NCBI RefSeq assembly: GCF_050947875.1
Contig: NC_134573.1
Span: forward strand, 65,665,315 to 65,729,314
Direction of reading: 5' to 3'
Length of the DNA: 64,000 nucleotides
Origin: Dermacentor variabilis
Taxonomy: Eukaryota; Arthropoda; Arachnida; Ixodida; Ixodidae
Shown here piece by piece: positions 35,332-44,514 of the stretch. A model generated the notes under the pieces. That model worked only from the letters and a program-made list of their open reading frames with translations, did not search any database and had not been told where the DNA came from. Position 1 is the first letter of the stretch; every line of letters starts with the position of its first letter. The position numbers and the translations under genes are program-made.

Positions 35332-35524
35332 TGCGAATGGGCTACGGCGGCTTTCGATTGGTAGATGAGCTGGTTTCTAGTAAACGTACTTAATTTCTTC
35401 GGCAGATACTCGTGTTCCGGCTACAGTTCGATATCTTAGGTATCTCAAGTTTTCTAGGCCATAATTATGCTCCACAAGTTTTGATGAACGTACCTCTCAT
35501 GCAGCAACGAATGTCAAAGAAAAA

Positions 35525-35755
35525 TATTTTGGGGGTTCACTTGCCGAAACCACTGTTTGATTCTGAGGCGCGCCGTCGTGTGGGACTGCGGATTCATTCC
35601 GACCACCTGCGGTTTTTTATCGTGTATCCAGTGCATGTGGTACACGGGCGTTGTTGCATTTAGCTCCCATCGAAATGCGGTCGCCGCCGCCTTCGCGATT
35701 CGATACCACGCCTTCTGGCTTAGCAGCGTAACATTAAAACCAGTACGCCACCATG
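35525..35755 (-). mobile_element. Ruka-like SINE in the right arm
   Basis: This is the counterpart of 27090-27320. On the plus strand the blocks GGTTCACTTGCCGAAACCAC, GGCGCGCCGTCGTGTGGGAC and CATTTAGCTCCCATCGAAAT appear in reverse order, as expected for a minus-strand copy. Confidence 0.8.
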
Positions 35756-35939
35756 GCAGGTAGCAAGGAATGTGCCGCTTTAGCAAAACAAAACTGCCGA
35801 CTTTTGGTGGTGTTTGCATGGCGTAATTAAGAGCAGCACGTAGACCACCAAGTTCTCTTGCCACTCAGTGCAATTCAAAGCTTGCAGTCAGCGTCACCAC
35901 ACATGGGTCGCATGACCAGTTGCATAAAAGAGAACTCCG

Positions 35940-36181
35940 TCAAGCCCTAAATAGGGGCATGACATCATCCTCCAATGGCTGCCGCGGCACTGCGGCATCG
36001 TTCGTAACCAACTTGCTGCATGTGCCATCCAGTCTGTTCATAAATGATCCGGATAGTTCCCACACCTTTGTTGAGAACTGACTCTGCGAGGTGTCTTCAT
36101 TGTCTCGCTCACACCAGGACACAAACTTCTTTCGTGGAACACCCAGAGAACTTCTAGTTGTCTCCAGACTTCGTTGTAGCC
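35940..36181 (-). pseudogene. Unidentified conserved segment in both arms
   Basis: On the minus strand a frame ends LSGSFMNRLDGTCSKLV followed by TNDAAVPRQPLEDDVMPLF and a stop. The left-arm copy (about 26690-26895, plus) has nearly the same residues with one internal stop. I do not recognise the family. The similarity may simply reflect the recent duplication. Confidence 0.25.
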
Positions 36182-36204
36182 TCAAATTCCATCTGACTTC
36201 TCTC

Positions 36205-36450
36205 TCGCCACAGTGGCTCTGAGGCCAGGGCGTTAGCGCTGCTGAGCTAGACGTCACGGGTTCGATTCCGGCCGTGGTGGCCGCGTTTCAATTGCGGGCA
36301 AAGTGATAGAACGCTCGGGTGCCATGCATTGATTGCACCGTAACGAGCCCCATTGGGCGAAAATTAACCTGGAGCCAAATATTTAGGCGTGCGTGATAAC
36401 CAGATCATGGTTCTGGCACGTAAATCTCTAGGATTTAATGTTTTATACGC
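36205..36450 (+). mobile_element. Ruka-like SINE in the right arm, second copy
   Basis: The head has CAGTGGCTCTGAGGCCAGGG and a sound B-box GGGTTCGATTCCGGCC. It is followed by GGCCGCGTTTCAATTGCGGG, ATAACCAGATCATGGTTCTG and GGCACGTAAATCTC. The central body differs from the copy at 40845, so this is a subfamily or a rearranged copy. Its mate is at 26395-26640. Confidence 0.85.
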
Positions 36451-36535
36451 GCTTCTCCCACCGTGGTGCAACTTTTATGTGCCGCCTCAGGTTAGAGGCG
36501 TTCTTTACTACAACCTACTAATTCCGTGTTACAGG

Positions 36536-36879
36536 GCCAGGAACGTCCATTTTTGACCAGTACAACTGTGAAGAGGCAATGACGCACTTGCGTGCGGGTT
36601 TCTCTGTTTGTTGTTTTAGTTCTCTTTTGCAGCGTAAGCTGTAATGGGCTCATTCTAATAGCCGTTTCGGTTGGCGATGGTGTCCGCCGCTGCTGTCCGG
36701 TGTCCATAGCAGCTATTACCGGGAATCAGAAAAAAAATTCATAGTTCCCACCGGGATCAAAGGGATCCAGCGGGATCCAGCTACTCTACCACTCCAGCGC
36801 ATGCAAGTAAGCCGCGCCAGCGCTTACTTGCATGCAGCGGAGAAGTGCCCTATAAACGCGTCCTAACGCGCGAGGAAAC
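36536..36879. other. Junction segment between inner and outer repeats
   Basis: No gene. Around 36745-36800 the minus strand contains GGTAGAGTAGCTGGATCCC and GATCCCGGTGGGAAC, which look like a decayed tRNA-derived head. The pair CGCATGCAAGTAAGCCGCGC and GCGCTTACTTGCATGC (36798-36835) forms a short imperfect palindrome. Confidence 0.4.
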
Positions 36880-37498
36880 ATGCGATGTGACGGGCGCGCC
36901 GCTTAACCTCGATGCGTTCGCATTTTGCATTGCAGTTGCATATTATTCCACCAGGTGGAACACCGCGTAGCAGATGCGCAGATAGCGTTAGAAGGCAGAG
37001 AAAGAAGCTTTGAGGAAGAGAAAAGTTTATGGAGATGTATACACGAATGCTAGAAAAATTATTTGTGTGTACATGACTAAATTAAGCTGGCTAGGTGACC
37101 ATGTCCCCGCCGAATTGCAAAGGGGATGTAAATAAAGCGCCATCATTAGAATCGTATAAACGTCACTTCTCACAAAAAGCTTGCTAGCTGTTAATCTGAC
37201 CGCTGCGTTTCCAGAGAAATGCCAATAAGTCACCATCATCCTTATTCCCACAGTATTGCGCCATTTGTCTTGCGATGTCAGATGCCCAGTGGATAGCGTC
37301 TATACGTGCGCTCTATGCATTGCAGTTGCATATTATTACACCAGGTGGCACGCCATGTAGCAGTTGCATAAGTAGCGGGATAAAGTAGACAGATAATTCT
37401 TGAGGAAGAAAAAGACGGTTATAAACATGCATAAATATTGACGCAATGAAAAGCATGTATGGCCTACCTGACTACTTCAAGCAGGCTGGGTGACTGCC

Positions 37499-38940
37499 CA
37501 ACCCTTGGCTTGCCCAGATGCACGTCAACTGAGGCAACTATTGCGATTGCTCTGGACCATCCAATGCAAACTCACATCACGTTGGAAGCCCTGAGAACGC
37601 ATATCAGACATTGTGCACGTGCCTCCTATCACCACCTTTCGCACTACCTTCAGACAGGCACCAAGCATCATTCTCTAAAACTATCGTCAAGTACAACGAC
37701 AAACTTTCCTCGGGCTTCACCGTTGAATCTAAACCATCGATACCCCATTGGTGCCTTGTCAGCCCCACAGTCCCTCTCAGCGTACCAGGAATCGGGAAAA
37801 AGTCTGAGCTGTCGTCGCCTGTGCTGAAACAACTGTCTCTGCTTCTTCTGCACGAGAGGTACGCGGACAGTGCACATATTTATACTGATGGTTTCATAAA
37901 CATCCAGTGTTCGTGCGGTGCTGTGGTCGTCCCAGCAAGAGGTATTACCATCAGCTTTAGGACTGACCACCCAACGACATATACATTTGCGGAACTAGCT
38001 GCTCTTCGCGCTGCACTTTGTTTCGTCAATCGGGAACCACCTCGACAATGGTCAATTTTCAGTGACTCAAAGGCAGCCCTACAATCTGTGATATCAGCTC
38101 TGCGTCGCGGGCCATTCGAACAGCTCGTGCCCGATATTAGATGCCTACTCCATACATCACATGAGAAAGGACATCACGTGACGTTTAAGTGTCTGCCAAG
38201 TCACTGCGGCGTCATAGGAAATGAAGACGCCGATGAAGCCGCTCGGACAGCTCTTGAAGACACACAGGAAGAGGCCATACCACATTCACGGTCCGACGGA
38301 GCCAGCAGACTTCAAGTGCTTGCGCGGGGGATCACGCTCTCTCTATGGTGCACACCAAGCAGCCAGACCAACCGCAGCAATCATCAACACGACCTGCACT
38401 CATTGATTCATCTCTGTATGCCAACTGGACTCCGCCAAAGTGAGGCCACCCTGCTTTATCGCTTATGGCTAGGGGTGGCCTTCACGAAATCCTACTCGTT
38501 TCGCATTGGAATGGCCGACAACGCTCTCTGCAATGCCCGTCTTTGCGAGGAGACTCTGGAACACATTCTGTGCGACTGTCCTGAATATAATGTTCAGAGA
38601 CAGTCCATGGCGTCCGTTCTAGCGCACCTGCACAATAGACCATTGTCAGTTGCAACAATTTTCACATATCGCCGACAGAAGACATCGCAGCTGAAGGTGA
38701 CGAAGGGACTACTTCGGTTTATGAAGGATACGGGCTTGGACAAGCGGCTGTGACAGTGATGTCTCGTACCGCACAAGAGTGACGGACTCTAACTGGCGAT
38801 GTGTTTGCTGTGTTATGTGCTCTCTCTCTTTTTCTCCTCCCATCTTTCATCCCCCCATCCCGCTCCCATGTGTAGGGTAGCAAACCGGTGAGGCTAAACT
38901 GGTTAACCTCCCTGCCTTCCTTCTCCACTTTTTCCTTCCT
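37499..38940 (+). mobile_element. 5'-truncated RNase H-type LINE with 12-bp target duplication
   Basis: TGGGTGACTGCC occurs at 37487-37498 and at 38941-38952, flanking 1,442 bp absent from the left-arm copy of the same repeat. The insert begins inside LINE coding sequence and ends with the family 3' UTR (GGTTAACCTCCCTGCCTTCC and a TC-rich tail). This is a textbook target-primed insertion with an empty-site comparison available at 2630-2650. Confidence 0.93.
37611..38753 (+). CDS. LINE RNase H and C-terminal zinc-cluster region
   Basis: A 380-codon frame is uninterrupted. RNase H residues are visible: Asp in IYTDGF (about codon 91), Glu in AELAALRAAL, Asp in FSDSKAAL, and His/Asp in CLPSHCGVIGNEDADEAA. 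The C-terminal region has RLWLGVAFTKSYSFRIGMA, a Cys/His cluster (CNARLCEETLEHILCDC) and the end GLLRFMKDTGLDKRL. The first ATG is internal to the original protein; endonuclease and RT are missing through 5' truncation, so it cannot move by itself. RNase H would remove RNA from the hybrid during reverse transcription. The related element at 62860-64000 is more decayed. Confidence 0.88.
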   Translation: MCTCLLSPPFALPSDRHQASFSKTIVKYNDKLSSGFTVESKPSIPHWCLVSPTVPLSVPGIGKKSELSSPVLKQLSLLLLHERYADSAHIYTDGFINIQCSCGAVVVPARGITISFRTDHPTTYTFAELAALRAALCFVNREPPRQWSIFSDSKAALQSVISALRRGPFEQLVPDIRCLLHTSHEKGHHVTFKCLPSHCGVIGNEDADEAARTALEDTQEEAIPHSRSDGASRLQVLARGITLSLWCTPSSQTNRSNHQHDLHSLIHLCMPTGLRQSEATLLYRLWLGVAFTKSYSFRIGMADNALCNARLCEETLEHILCDCPEYNVQRQSMASVLAHLHNRPLSVATIFTYRRQKTSQLKVTKGLLRFMKDTGLDKRL

Positions 38941-39254
38941 TGGGTGACTGCCACCGTCCGGTTTCAAAGGAAATGCCATTAAATCATCGTCGTTACCATT
39001 AGCATCGTATCGTGCCATTTGATTTGCGATGTGACATGAGCGCCGCGTAGCGTCGATATGTACAAAGTTGCCATTGCAGTTCCGTTATATTACACGAGGT
39101 GTCCCGACATGTAGCAGTTGCATGCTGAGAGTAGCTGGACCTGGTAAACTCAAGCAGGCTAGGTCACTATTTGTTACCGCCAAGTTTCGAAGGGGATGGC
39201 GATAAACCACGTAGTCTGGATACATACCTGTGTTTACTTTTCGGTACGCGTTAT

Positions 39255-39539
39255 GGCGCCTCGAAGCCGATCGTAGTGCTACGGGCGTGGCTACAACAAG
39301 GCAACATCGGGCTCAGCAGACCGCTCTGCAGAGAACCGGACCAGCCAGAGCTCGCCGTCGACGCCAGACGAACATTTCAGATCGTTCTCGTGACCCTTAG
39401 GGCGTGGTGCCGAAAATGGAGCTCCGACAATGCCGCTCGTCCAGCTTACGCTCTGACTATGCTGCGTGTACCCCGCAGGCCTGTGACTCTTTTTATAGGG
39501 TCACTAACTCGAATTCGGAGGCCGAAACCACACAGATAG
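39255..39539 (+). other. Right-arm counterpart of the basic segment
   Basis: The plus strand holds the reverse of 2000-2280 with many substitutions and several indels. The ATG at about 39255 is kept (ATGGCGCCTCG) but the arginine-rich frame is broken. The long open frame 39171-39539 is in a different phase and shows no domain. Confidence 0.4.
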
Positions 39540-40333
39540 AGATAGAGAGCCTATGCACGACTAAAAATAAAAGGCGGTGGTGGAGTGGATGGCAGGAAAG
39601 GTGCGTTATATATTGATGCCAATCACAATAAATTTTCAAAGCTGGAATATGTATGCACGTTTAAGGATTAAAAACATGGTTTACGACAATGATAGTGCCG
39701 CTTAATGAGGCGTAAATGTTATGCAGCGCGTACAGTGATATGTAACAAAAACGTTCGGCCCCTTCTGGGAGCCTGGCCGAAAGCTTAGCAATAGAACTAG
39801 TGCTTGCCGATGCCACTTATTCACATGGCCAACACGAGGGAACCGCAAAAGGTGCAATATGTCTCTCTGAAAGCCATTTCAGCGAGTGGCCGTTGTAAGT
39901 TTGAAAAAAAAAATACTAATCAAGCAATGGCGTTACGGGGTAGAGACGGTAAAGAACACAGTAGCAAAGCTGCAAACTCAAGTACACTGTAAGCTTCGTA
40001 AGATACCCGGTCATGGCAACACAGTTTGCAAACATCATTACAAAACGCTTCAAGGGATTGCCAGGTTAGAAAAAGCGCTACTGAATCGAGCTGGCGTTGG
40101 ATGCGAATAATTTCGCGCAACACATTGTTTCTAATTCTCTCAAAAGCGCAATGGCAGAGCATGCCTCAGTATTCGGCTAAACCAGCATTTCTACGGCTTT
40201 CTTAAAGATTTCTTTGAAATGCACGAATCCACAAATGTGGTCAGTATCATCATGTGTAAGCCGCTTAGACGAAAACTCCCAGCGAACTGCCCAGCCCACG
40301 ACGTCTTATACACACCACCTAATATGGACATGT

Positions 40334-40600
40334 ACTGGTTTAAAACATGGGCAGGGGCAGGACATGTAATGAGGAGGGAAGATAACCGATGGTCATTAAG
40401 GGTTACGGACTGGATCCCAAGGGAAGGGAAGCGTAGCAGGGGGCGGCAGAAAGTTAGGTGGGCGGATGAGATTAAGAAGTTTGCAGGGACGGCATGGCCA
40501 CAATTAGTACATGACCGGGGTTGTTGGAGAAGTATGGGAGAGGCGTTTGCCCTGCAGTGGGCGTAACCAGACTGATGATGATGATGATGATGATGATGAT
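40334..40600 (+). pseudogene. RTE-type LINE, extreme C-terminus and (TGA)n tail
   Basis: The frame reads GHVMRREDNRWSLRVTDWIP, REGKRSRGRQKVRWADE and ends FALQWA and a stop at 40566. A TGATGATG tract follows (40573-40600), the usual simple-repeat tail of RTE elements. The same residues occur at 55097-55342 on the minus strand. Only the last about 80 codons are present. Confidence 0.9.
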
Positions 40601-40750
40601 GGTTTAAAACCGGAACGCTGGCGCCTCCTGCTGCAAGCCGACCTCCGCTACAGTGTGACAACCATGTATGACCGCTGGATACATGACAACAGATTCCACA
40701 AAACACTGCTTCAATTCATACGCAACACAGGCCTTACAGCACACATATAA
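40601..40750 (+). pseudogene. LINE C-terminal scrap
   Basis: The frame to 40750 reads PERWRLLLQADLRYSVTTMY and ends LLQFIRNTGLTAHI and a stop. The ending resembles the C-termini of RNase H-type LINEs in this window (FMKDTGLDKRL, FLRATGLCERL). The assignment is by resemblance only. Confidence 0.45.
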
Positions 40751-40751
40751 T

Positions 40752-41700
40752 ACACATATACGCACCAAGAATTATGCCTTAAGGGCAAGTCTTTATCGGA
40801 ATAAAAAAAGTATGCCGTTGTCAGGGTTGCCGCTTTCTGCATCCCACCCGCCGTGGTTGCTCAGTGGCTATGGTGTTGGGCTGCTGAGCACGAGGTCGCG
40901 GGATCGAATCCCGGCCACGGCGGCCGCATTTCGATGGGGGCGAAATGCGAAAACACCCGTGTGCTTAGATTTAGGTGCACGTTAAAGAACCCCAGGTGGT
41001 CAAAATTGCCGGAGTCCTCCACTACGGCGTGCCTCATAATCAGAAAGTGGTTTTGGCACGTAAAACCCCAAATATTATTATTATTATTCTGCATCCTGAC
41101 GCGCGCTTGTGGCCGTGTCACGCCAGATGCACAGGTGCCAATATCAACAGCGTAGAGCAAAACATTAGCCGTCGGTGGTGGCGTTTCGATTAGCCCCACT
41201 AAAGCGAGCTTGAACAGAGTCGGGCCCAACCCTCCCCCTGTGGGTCACCACGGCTTGAAATATATCCATTTGTCGGGCCATGTTCTCTAACGGCAAACAT
41301 ATATCTCCGTGAGAGACAGCTCCTAATCCACCTAAAGACGTGGTCTCGAAGTTCTGCAGCCTCCAGAGCTTGGAGAATGGCTACATGGGCTACGATGTCG
41401 AAGGCGCCTTTTACGTGTAAGAGCGCCGTAGAGAGGCGCTTCATGGCCTTTTGATGCTTCACGGAGGTCACAACGTCAATTACGCTCTCAATTCAAGACG
41501 TTCTACGTACAAGCCACCCATAGCCTTAGGGTAAACGTTATAGTATTCGAGGTGCATTCCATACGTGTCAGCAACATCCTACGACCTTACTGATGGAACT
41601 CTCAAGTGCAATCGGCCAGTAGGATGTAACTCCCGCGGACACTTCCCAGGCTTCAGTAGAGGCGTCAGTCGATTACACTTCCAATCATTGGGGATTCTAT
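40752..41700 (-). pseudogene. LINE reverse-transcriptase fragment split by a SINE
   Basis: On the minus strand, frames in order show a finger region with LLKPGKCPREL (near 41640), RRTS and SVIDVVTSVKHQKAMKRL, then motif A LHVKGAFDIVAHVAILQALE (about 41415-41355). Motif B (SRGDPQGE) and motif C (VLLYAVDIGTCASG, about 41172-41130) follow; the usual Tyr-Ala-Asp-Asp is changed to Tyr-Ala-Val-Asp. The frame is then cut by the SINE at 40845-41086 and resumes with AATLTTAYF. Several frameshifts are present. It is dead, of the RNase H LINE group by resemblance. Confidence 0.82.
40845..41086 (+). mobile_element. Complete Ruka-like SINE with 10-bp target duplication
   Basis: TTCTGCATCC is present at 40835-40844 and 41087-41096. 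Between them is a complete 242-bp SINE. The tRNA-like head carries an A-box (GTTGCTCAGTGGCTATGG) and a good B-box (GGGATCGAATCCCGG). The body carries TTTCGATGGGGGCGAAATGC, GGTGCACGTTAAAGAACCCC and GGTTTTGGCACGTAAAACCC, and the tail is (ATT)n. It would be transcribed by RNA polymerase III. Of all SINE copies here it is the best preserved and inserted most recently. Confidence 0.95.
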
Positions 41701-41959
41701 TATATCCGTATCGTCCCACTTTGATACAGCACTTGCTTGCGAAGGTCTCTTACGAGGATGGCGGCATGAGTACGATTGTATGTCGCCGACGAAGTGACGA
41801 AAATGGAAAGACAAAGAAAGATTGACGTCAATGAAATGACAAAGGCGGTATGACGACGACACCGTGCCAATGATAGCGAGAGCTTGAAGATTAGCTGTCC
41901 TCACATTGAACGCGCCTATAGGCTTGGTAGAGCACGTGCTGGCCACACTCTTCCTATTA
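41701..41959. repeat. Degenerate GACGA-rich minisatellite-like segment
   Basis: From about 41757 to 41870 the plus strand repeats loosely as ATGACGACGA-type units of 12-15 bp, like the larger array at 44101-44500. No gene. Confidence 0.45.
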
Positions 41960-43849
41960 TTCTAAAACATTCTGGCTTCAACGACAAAACCTTGGTTCTA
42001 AAAACAGTTATAAACACAAGGGCTCTAATTTATTAATCACAGAAGATTTTTCTGATAGGATTATATCTATTCGGAAATAATTCTGGGAAGCATCAATCCC
42101 TTTTCGTGCCAGTGGCTTTGTCGTAAAGTTAAGATACGATCATGCGTTCATTGACAAGGTTCGTTATAACTGGAAGGACAGTTCAAGCACATTAGTAAAA
42201 ATACCTATTCAACCATTACTTTGCATGCCTGTGTATTCGACTTCCGGCTCATCCACTACCTGACATCGTTCCGGCCATCTAGATAACCTCATCTGTTTGA
42301 GCAATATTGCTCGTAGTATTGTTAAAATACTACCAGACTCACTCTCTATTATTTCTGTTTATTCCTCTCATGTTAGAGGCATCACTGAGTCATGGCTACA
42401 TAGTAATATTTATGACTCCATGTTTACTCCACCCAGTTTTCTCATTTCTGTTTTTTCCCCGCATGTTATTGGCATCACTGAGTCACGGCTACATAGTAAT
42501 AGCTATGACTCCGAGTTTATTCCCCCCGATTTTATTGCCATGCGCCTAGGCAACATCCATGGTACTGGCGAAGCGTCGTACTGCTTATCCGTTCGGATAT
42601 TCGTTTCTCAGTTTTGTTTTCGCCCCCGAATACAGAAACCGTGCGGCGTAAAATTTTCTTGAATAATCAGTGTATTGTAATTAGCGTTATATACCGTCCA
42701 CCCGGTTCTTCCTTTGATGTCCTTCATGCTATTGCAAATTTCATGTGCCTGCCATGTGCCATTGCTTGATCACGATTTAGCTGCATGGGTGGCTTCAACG
42801 TTCCTGGCATCCACTGGCCATCACTAGAAACAACAGGTCGTAACGTAGCAATTTGTAAAGAATTAATAAATATTTATAGTCCTTTGAGTTCCCTCAAGTT
42901 AAATTCTATCCTCAACTTGGTTTTCTCAAGCGCTAATCTACGGAGCAATTCCTTCTCTTGCGATGTAATTGAGGGACTCTCATATCATAAAGGTGTTTTG
43001 CTATTGCTCTCTTGTCTAACCTTCAAATTACCCCATACGTTTACTCGTTTTCCTGACTTCACTCGCTCAGACGACAGTTCCATTACTCATCTCTTAGCCG
43101 ATCATTTCGATGCGTTCTGCTGTCTGTCAACCGACCATTTGTGTCCATTGAAACTAAGAAAAGTAATGCTAACCTTCCCTGGATGCCTCGCGACATCTTG
43201 CATTTATCTCGTCGTGTCCGTAGGCTTCGGCATTCTAAATGAACCAACAATTTCCTAATCCTGGACACGCTTCACAAGGCAAAAAATGAACTTATTTTGA
43301 AATTATTATTGGCCAAATATTTCTTTTTTTGCGTTCAACTGCCTGATCTTTGAAGAACTAGTCCTCATAAATTTTGTTCTTCTATTTTACCTCGCGATGC
43401 TTCATCCAATCCATTCAACATAGATAACGACGTCATCGGAGATCAGTCAGTAATATCGGATGTTTTGAACAAGTATTTTGAGTCCGTATTTGTACACGAT
43501 AACTACTTCATTCCTTCTCTGCAGTAAAAAGCTGTAAGATTTATATGTCACGGTTATGATCGCGACTTCTCACCCTCTTCTGCACTTTCTTCCTTGAATT
43601 TATCTTCGCTCTCTTCACGTCACCACATAGCACCGTTAGCTTTCTTGCACAGCATCGTCAATTCTTCCGTTAGACATTTAAAAAACAACTATACTGAACT
43701 CGCGCCAGAGTCACCAACAAGACGACATCACAACTTGAACTTGATACCGGACTTTGAACGCCCACTAATATGTTTAAATTCAGCTTTTTCCCTCGTTCTA
43801 TACAAGACCAATTCCTTACCTGGGTCTATTCGCTCATGCTCACCCCGAG
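41960..43849 (+). pseudogene. CR1-like LINE: endonuclease and linker, heavily decayed
   Basis: Frames in series show endonuclease features: the ITESWLHSN block (about 42388-42415), VIYRPPGSSFDVLHAI (about 42685-42732) and GGFNVPGIHWPSLETTGRN (about 42786-42842), where the usual GDFN has lost its Asp. A region with LNLVFSSANL (about 42910) follows, then a linker with WTRFTRQK and FESVFVHDN (to about 43510). The order and residues fit the CR1/Jockey group. Stops and frameshifts are frequent. RT motifs were not found. Confidence 0.65.
42351..42536 (+). repeat. In-frame 93-bp tandem duplication inside the CR1-like endonuclease
   Basis: Copy one is 42351-42443 and copy two is 42444-42536. Both contain GGCATCACTGAGTCA/CGGCT and encode an ITESxLHSN segment. 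The 31-codon period keeps the frame, but duplicating a catalytic-domain segment should be harmful. Confidence 0.85.
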
Positions 43850-43984
43850 CGAGAGAGAGAGAGAGAGAGAAATAAAGAGAGAAATAGAAGACAGCAAAGG
43901 CAGGCAGGTTAACCAGACGCACGTCCGGTCTGTTACCCTGCCCTGGGGGAAGGGATATCTGCCATACAAGATGAATGGTCCTAG
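43850..43984 (-). mobile_element. 3' UTR of RNase H-type LINE
   Basis: The plus strand reads AGGCAGGTTAACCAGACGCA then GTCCGGTCTGTTACCCTGCC, the reverse of the family 3' end, next to a GA-rich tail (43851-43870). Only the non-coding tail is present. Confidence 0.8.
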
Positions 43985-44100
43985 CGCATCACTCCCATCA
44001 TTGTATCGTGCTTTTCTGTGTAATAATTCTCTCTGTTAACCCACTCCTGCTAAAGCGCTTATTGTGCTGCCGTATGTACAAATAAATAAATAAATAAATA
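43985..44100 (+). mobile_element. LINE 3' tail with (AAAT)n
   Basis: The segment resembles a CR1-type 3' end, with TGTACAAATAAATAAATAAA at its close. It probably belongs to the CR1-like element upstream, split by the LINE tail at 43850-43984. Confidence 0.45.
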
Positions 44101-44500
44101 AGGACAATGTTCTGACGATGATGACCTGACGAAAGCAGGATAACGTGGCTGGAATGACAACACGGCAGTACCCCAACAGCATGACAAAGATGGTATGATA
44201 AAGGATGCCTGATAGCGACTGTGTCACAACGAATGACGAAAAAGGACTGACGTCGATAGATCAACGAAGGTGGTATGACGACGACGGCACGATGACAATG
44301 CGATAACGTTATGAAGTGACGACGATGTCAGACAACAGCGTAACGACTGCGGCATGACGATGACTGTGTGAGAACGATGGTGTGTTAACGGTGGCATTAC
44401 GAGAGCCCGATGACGAAGCTGGAATGACGACTGTGGAATGACCGCAACTGCATTACGACGACAGTATGACGACGACGGTATCATCAGAAATCTCGAACGT
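44101..44500. repeat. Degenerate minisatellite (ATGACGACG-type units)
   Basis: Roughly 12-15-bp units such as GGTATGACGACGACGGC, GGCATGACGATGACTG and GGAATGACGACTGTGG repeat with much variation over 400 bp. They are open in some frames with no protein character. Similar material is at 51540-51680 in the other orientation. Confidence 0.65.
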
Positions 44501-44514
44501 AAATAAATGCAGCG

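Larger units (their letters stand above)
31468..36535. repeat. Right arm of inner inverted duplication
   Basis: This is the mate of 26325-30446 in reverse orientation. It is longer because it contains the 33271-34405 block, which has no counterpart on the left, and because it keeps about 200 bp of LINE sequence deleted on the left. The outer edge, near CCTACTAATTCC at 36515-36527, corresponds to GGAATTAGTAG at 26327-26337. Confidence 0.9.
36880..39200 (+). repeat. Tandem units of about 300-390 bp (right copy)
   Basis: Three units begin near GCGATGTGACGG (36882), GCGATGTCAGATG (37273) and GCGATGTGACATGAG (39028). Each has a CATTGCAGTTGCATATTATT-type block, a CAGGTGG block, a TGTAGCAGTTGCAT block and a GCAGGCTGGGTGACTG block. 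The first spacing is 391 bp and the second about 300 bp once the LINE is subtracted. Confidence 0.8.
36880..40316 (+). repeat. Right arm of outer inverted repeat
   Basis: The plus strand matches the reverse complement of 915-2818 over its whole length except for a LINE inserted at 37499-38940 and one additional tandem unit at the start (36880-37270). The end near 40314 (GACGTCTTA) corresponds to 917 on the left. By eye the two arms are about 80-85 percent alike, older than the inner duplication. It is followed at once by an RTE LINE end. Confidence 0.85.

Noticed and set aside
26325..36535. Inverted duplication as an assembly error
   Set aside because: Not excluded without reads, but the arms differ by substitutions, a 200-bp deletion, a 1.1-kb block and a tandem duplication, which an artefact would not create.
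44101..44500. CRISPR-like array of short repeats
   Set aside because: Units are 12-15 bp, irregular and without unique spacers of constant length; it is a decayed minisatellite in a eukaryotic sequence.
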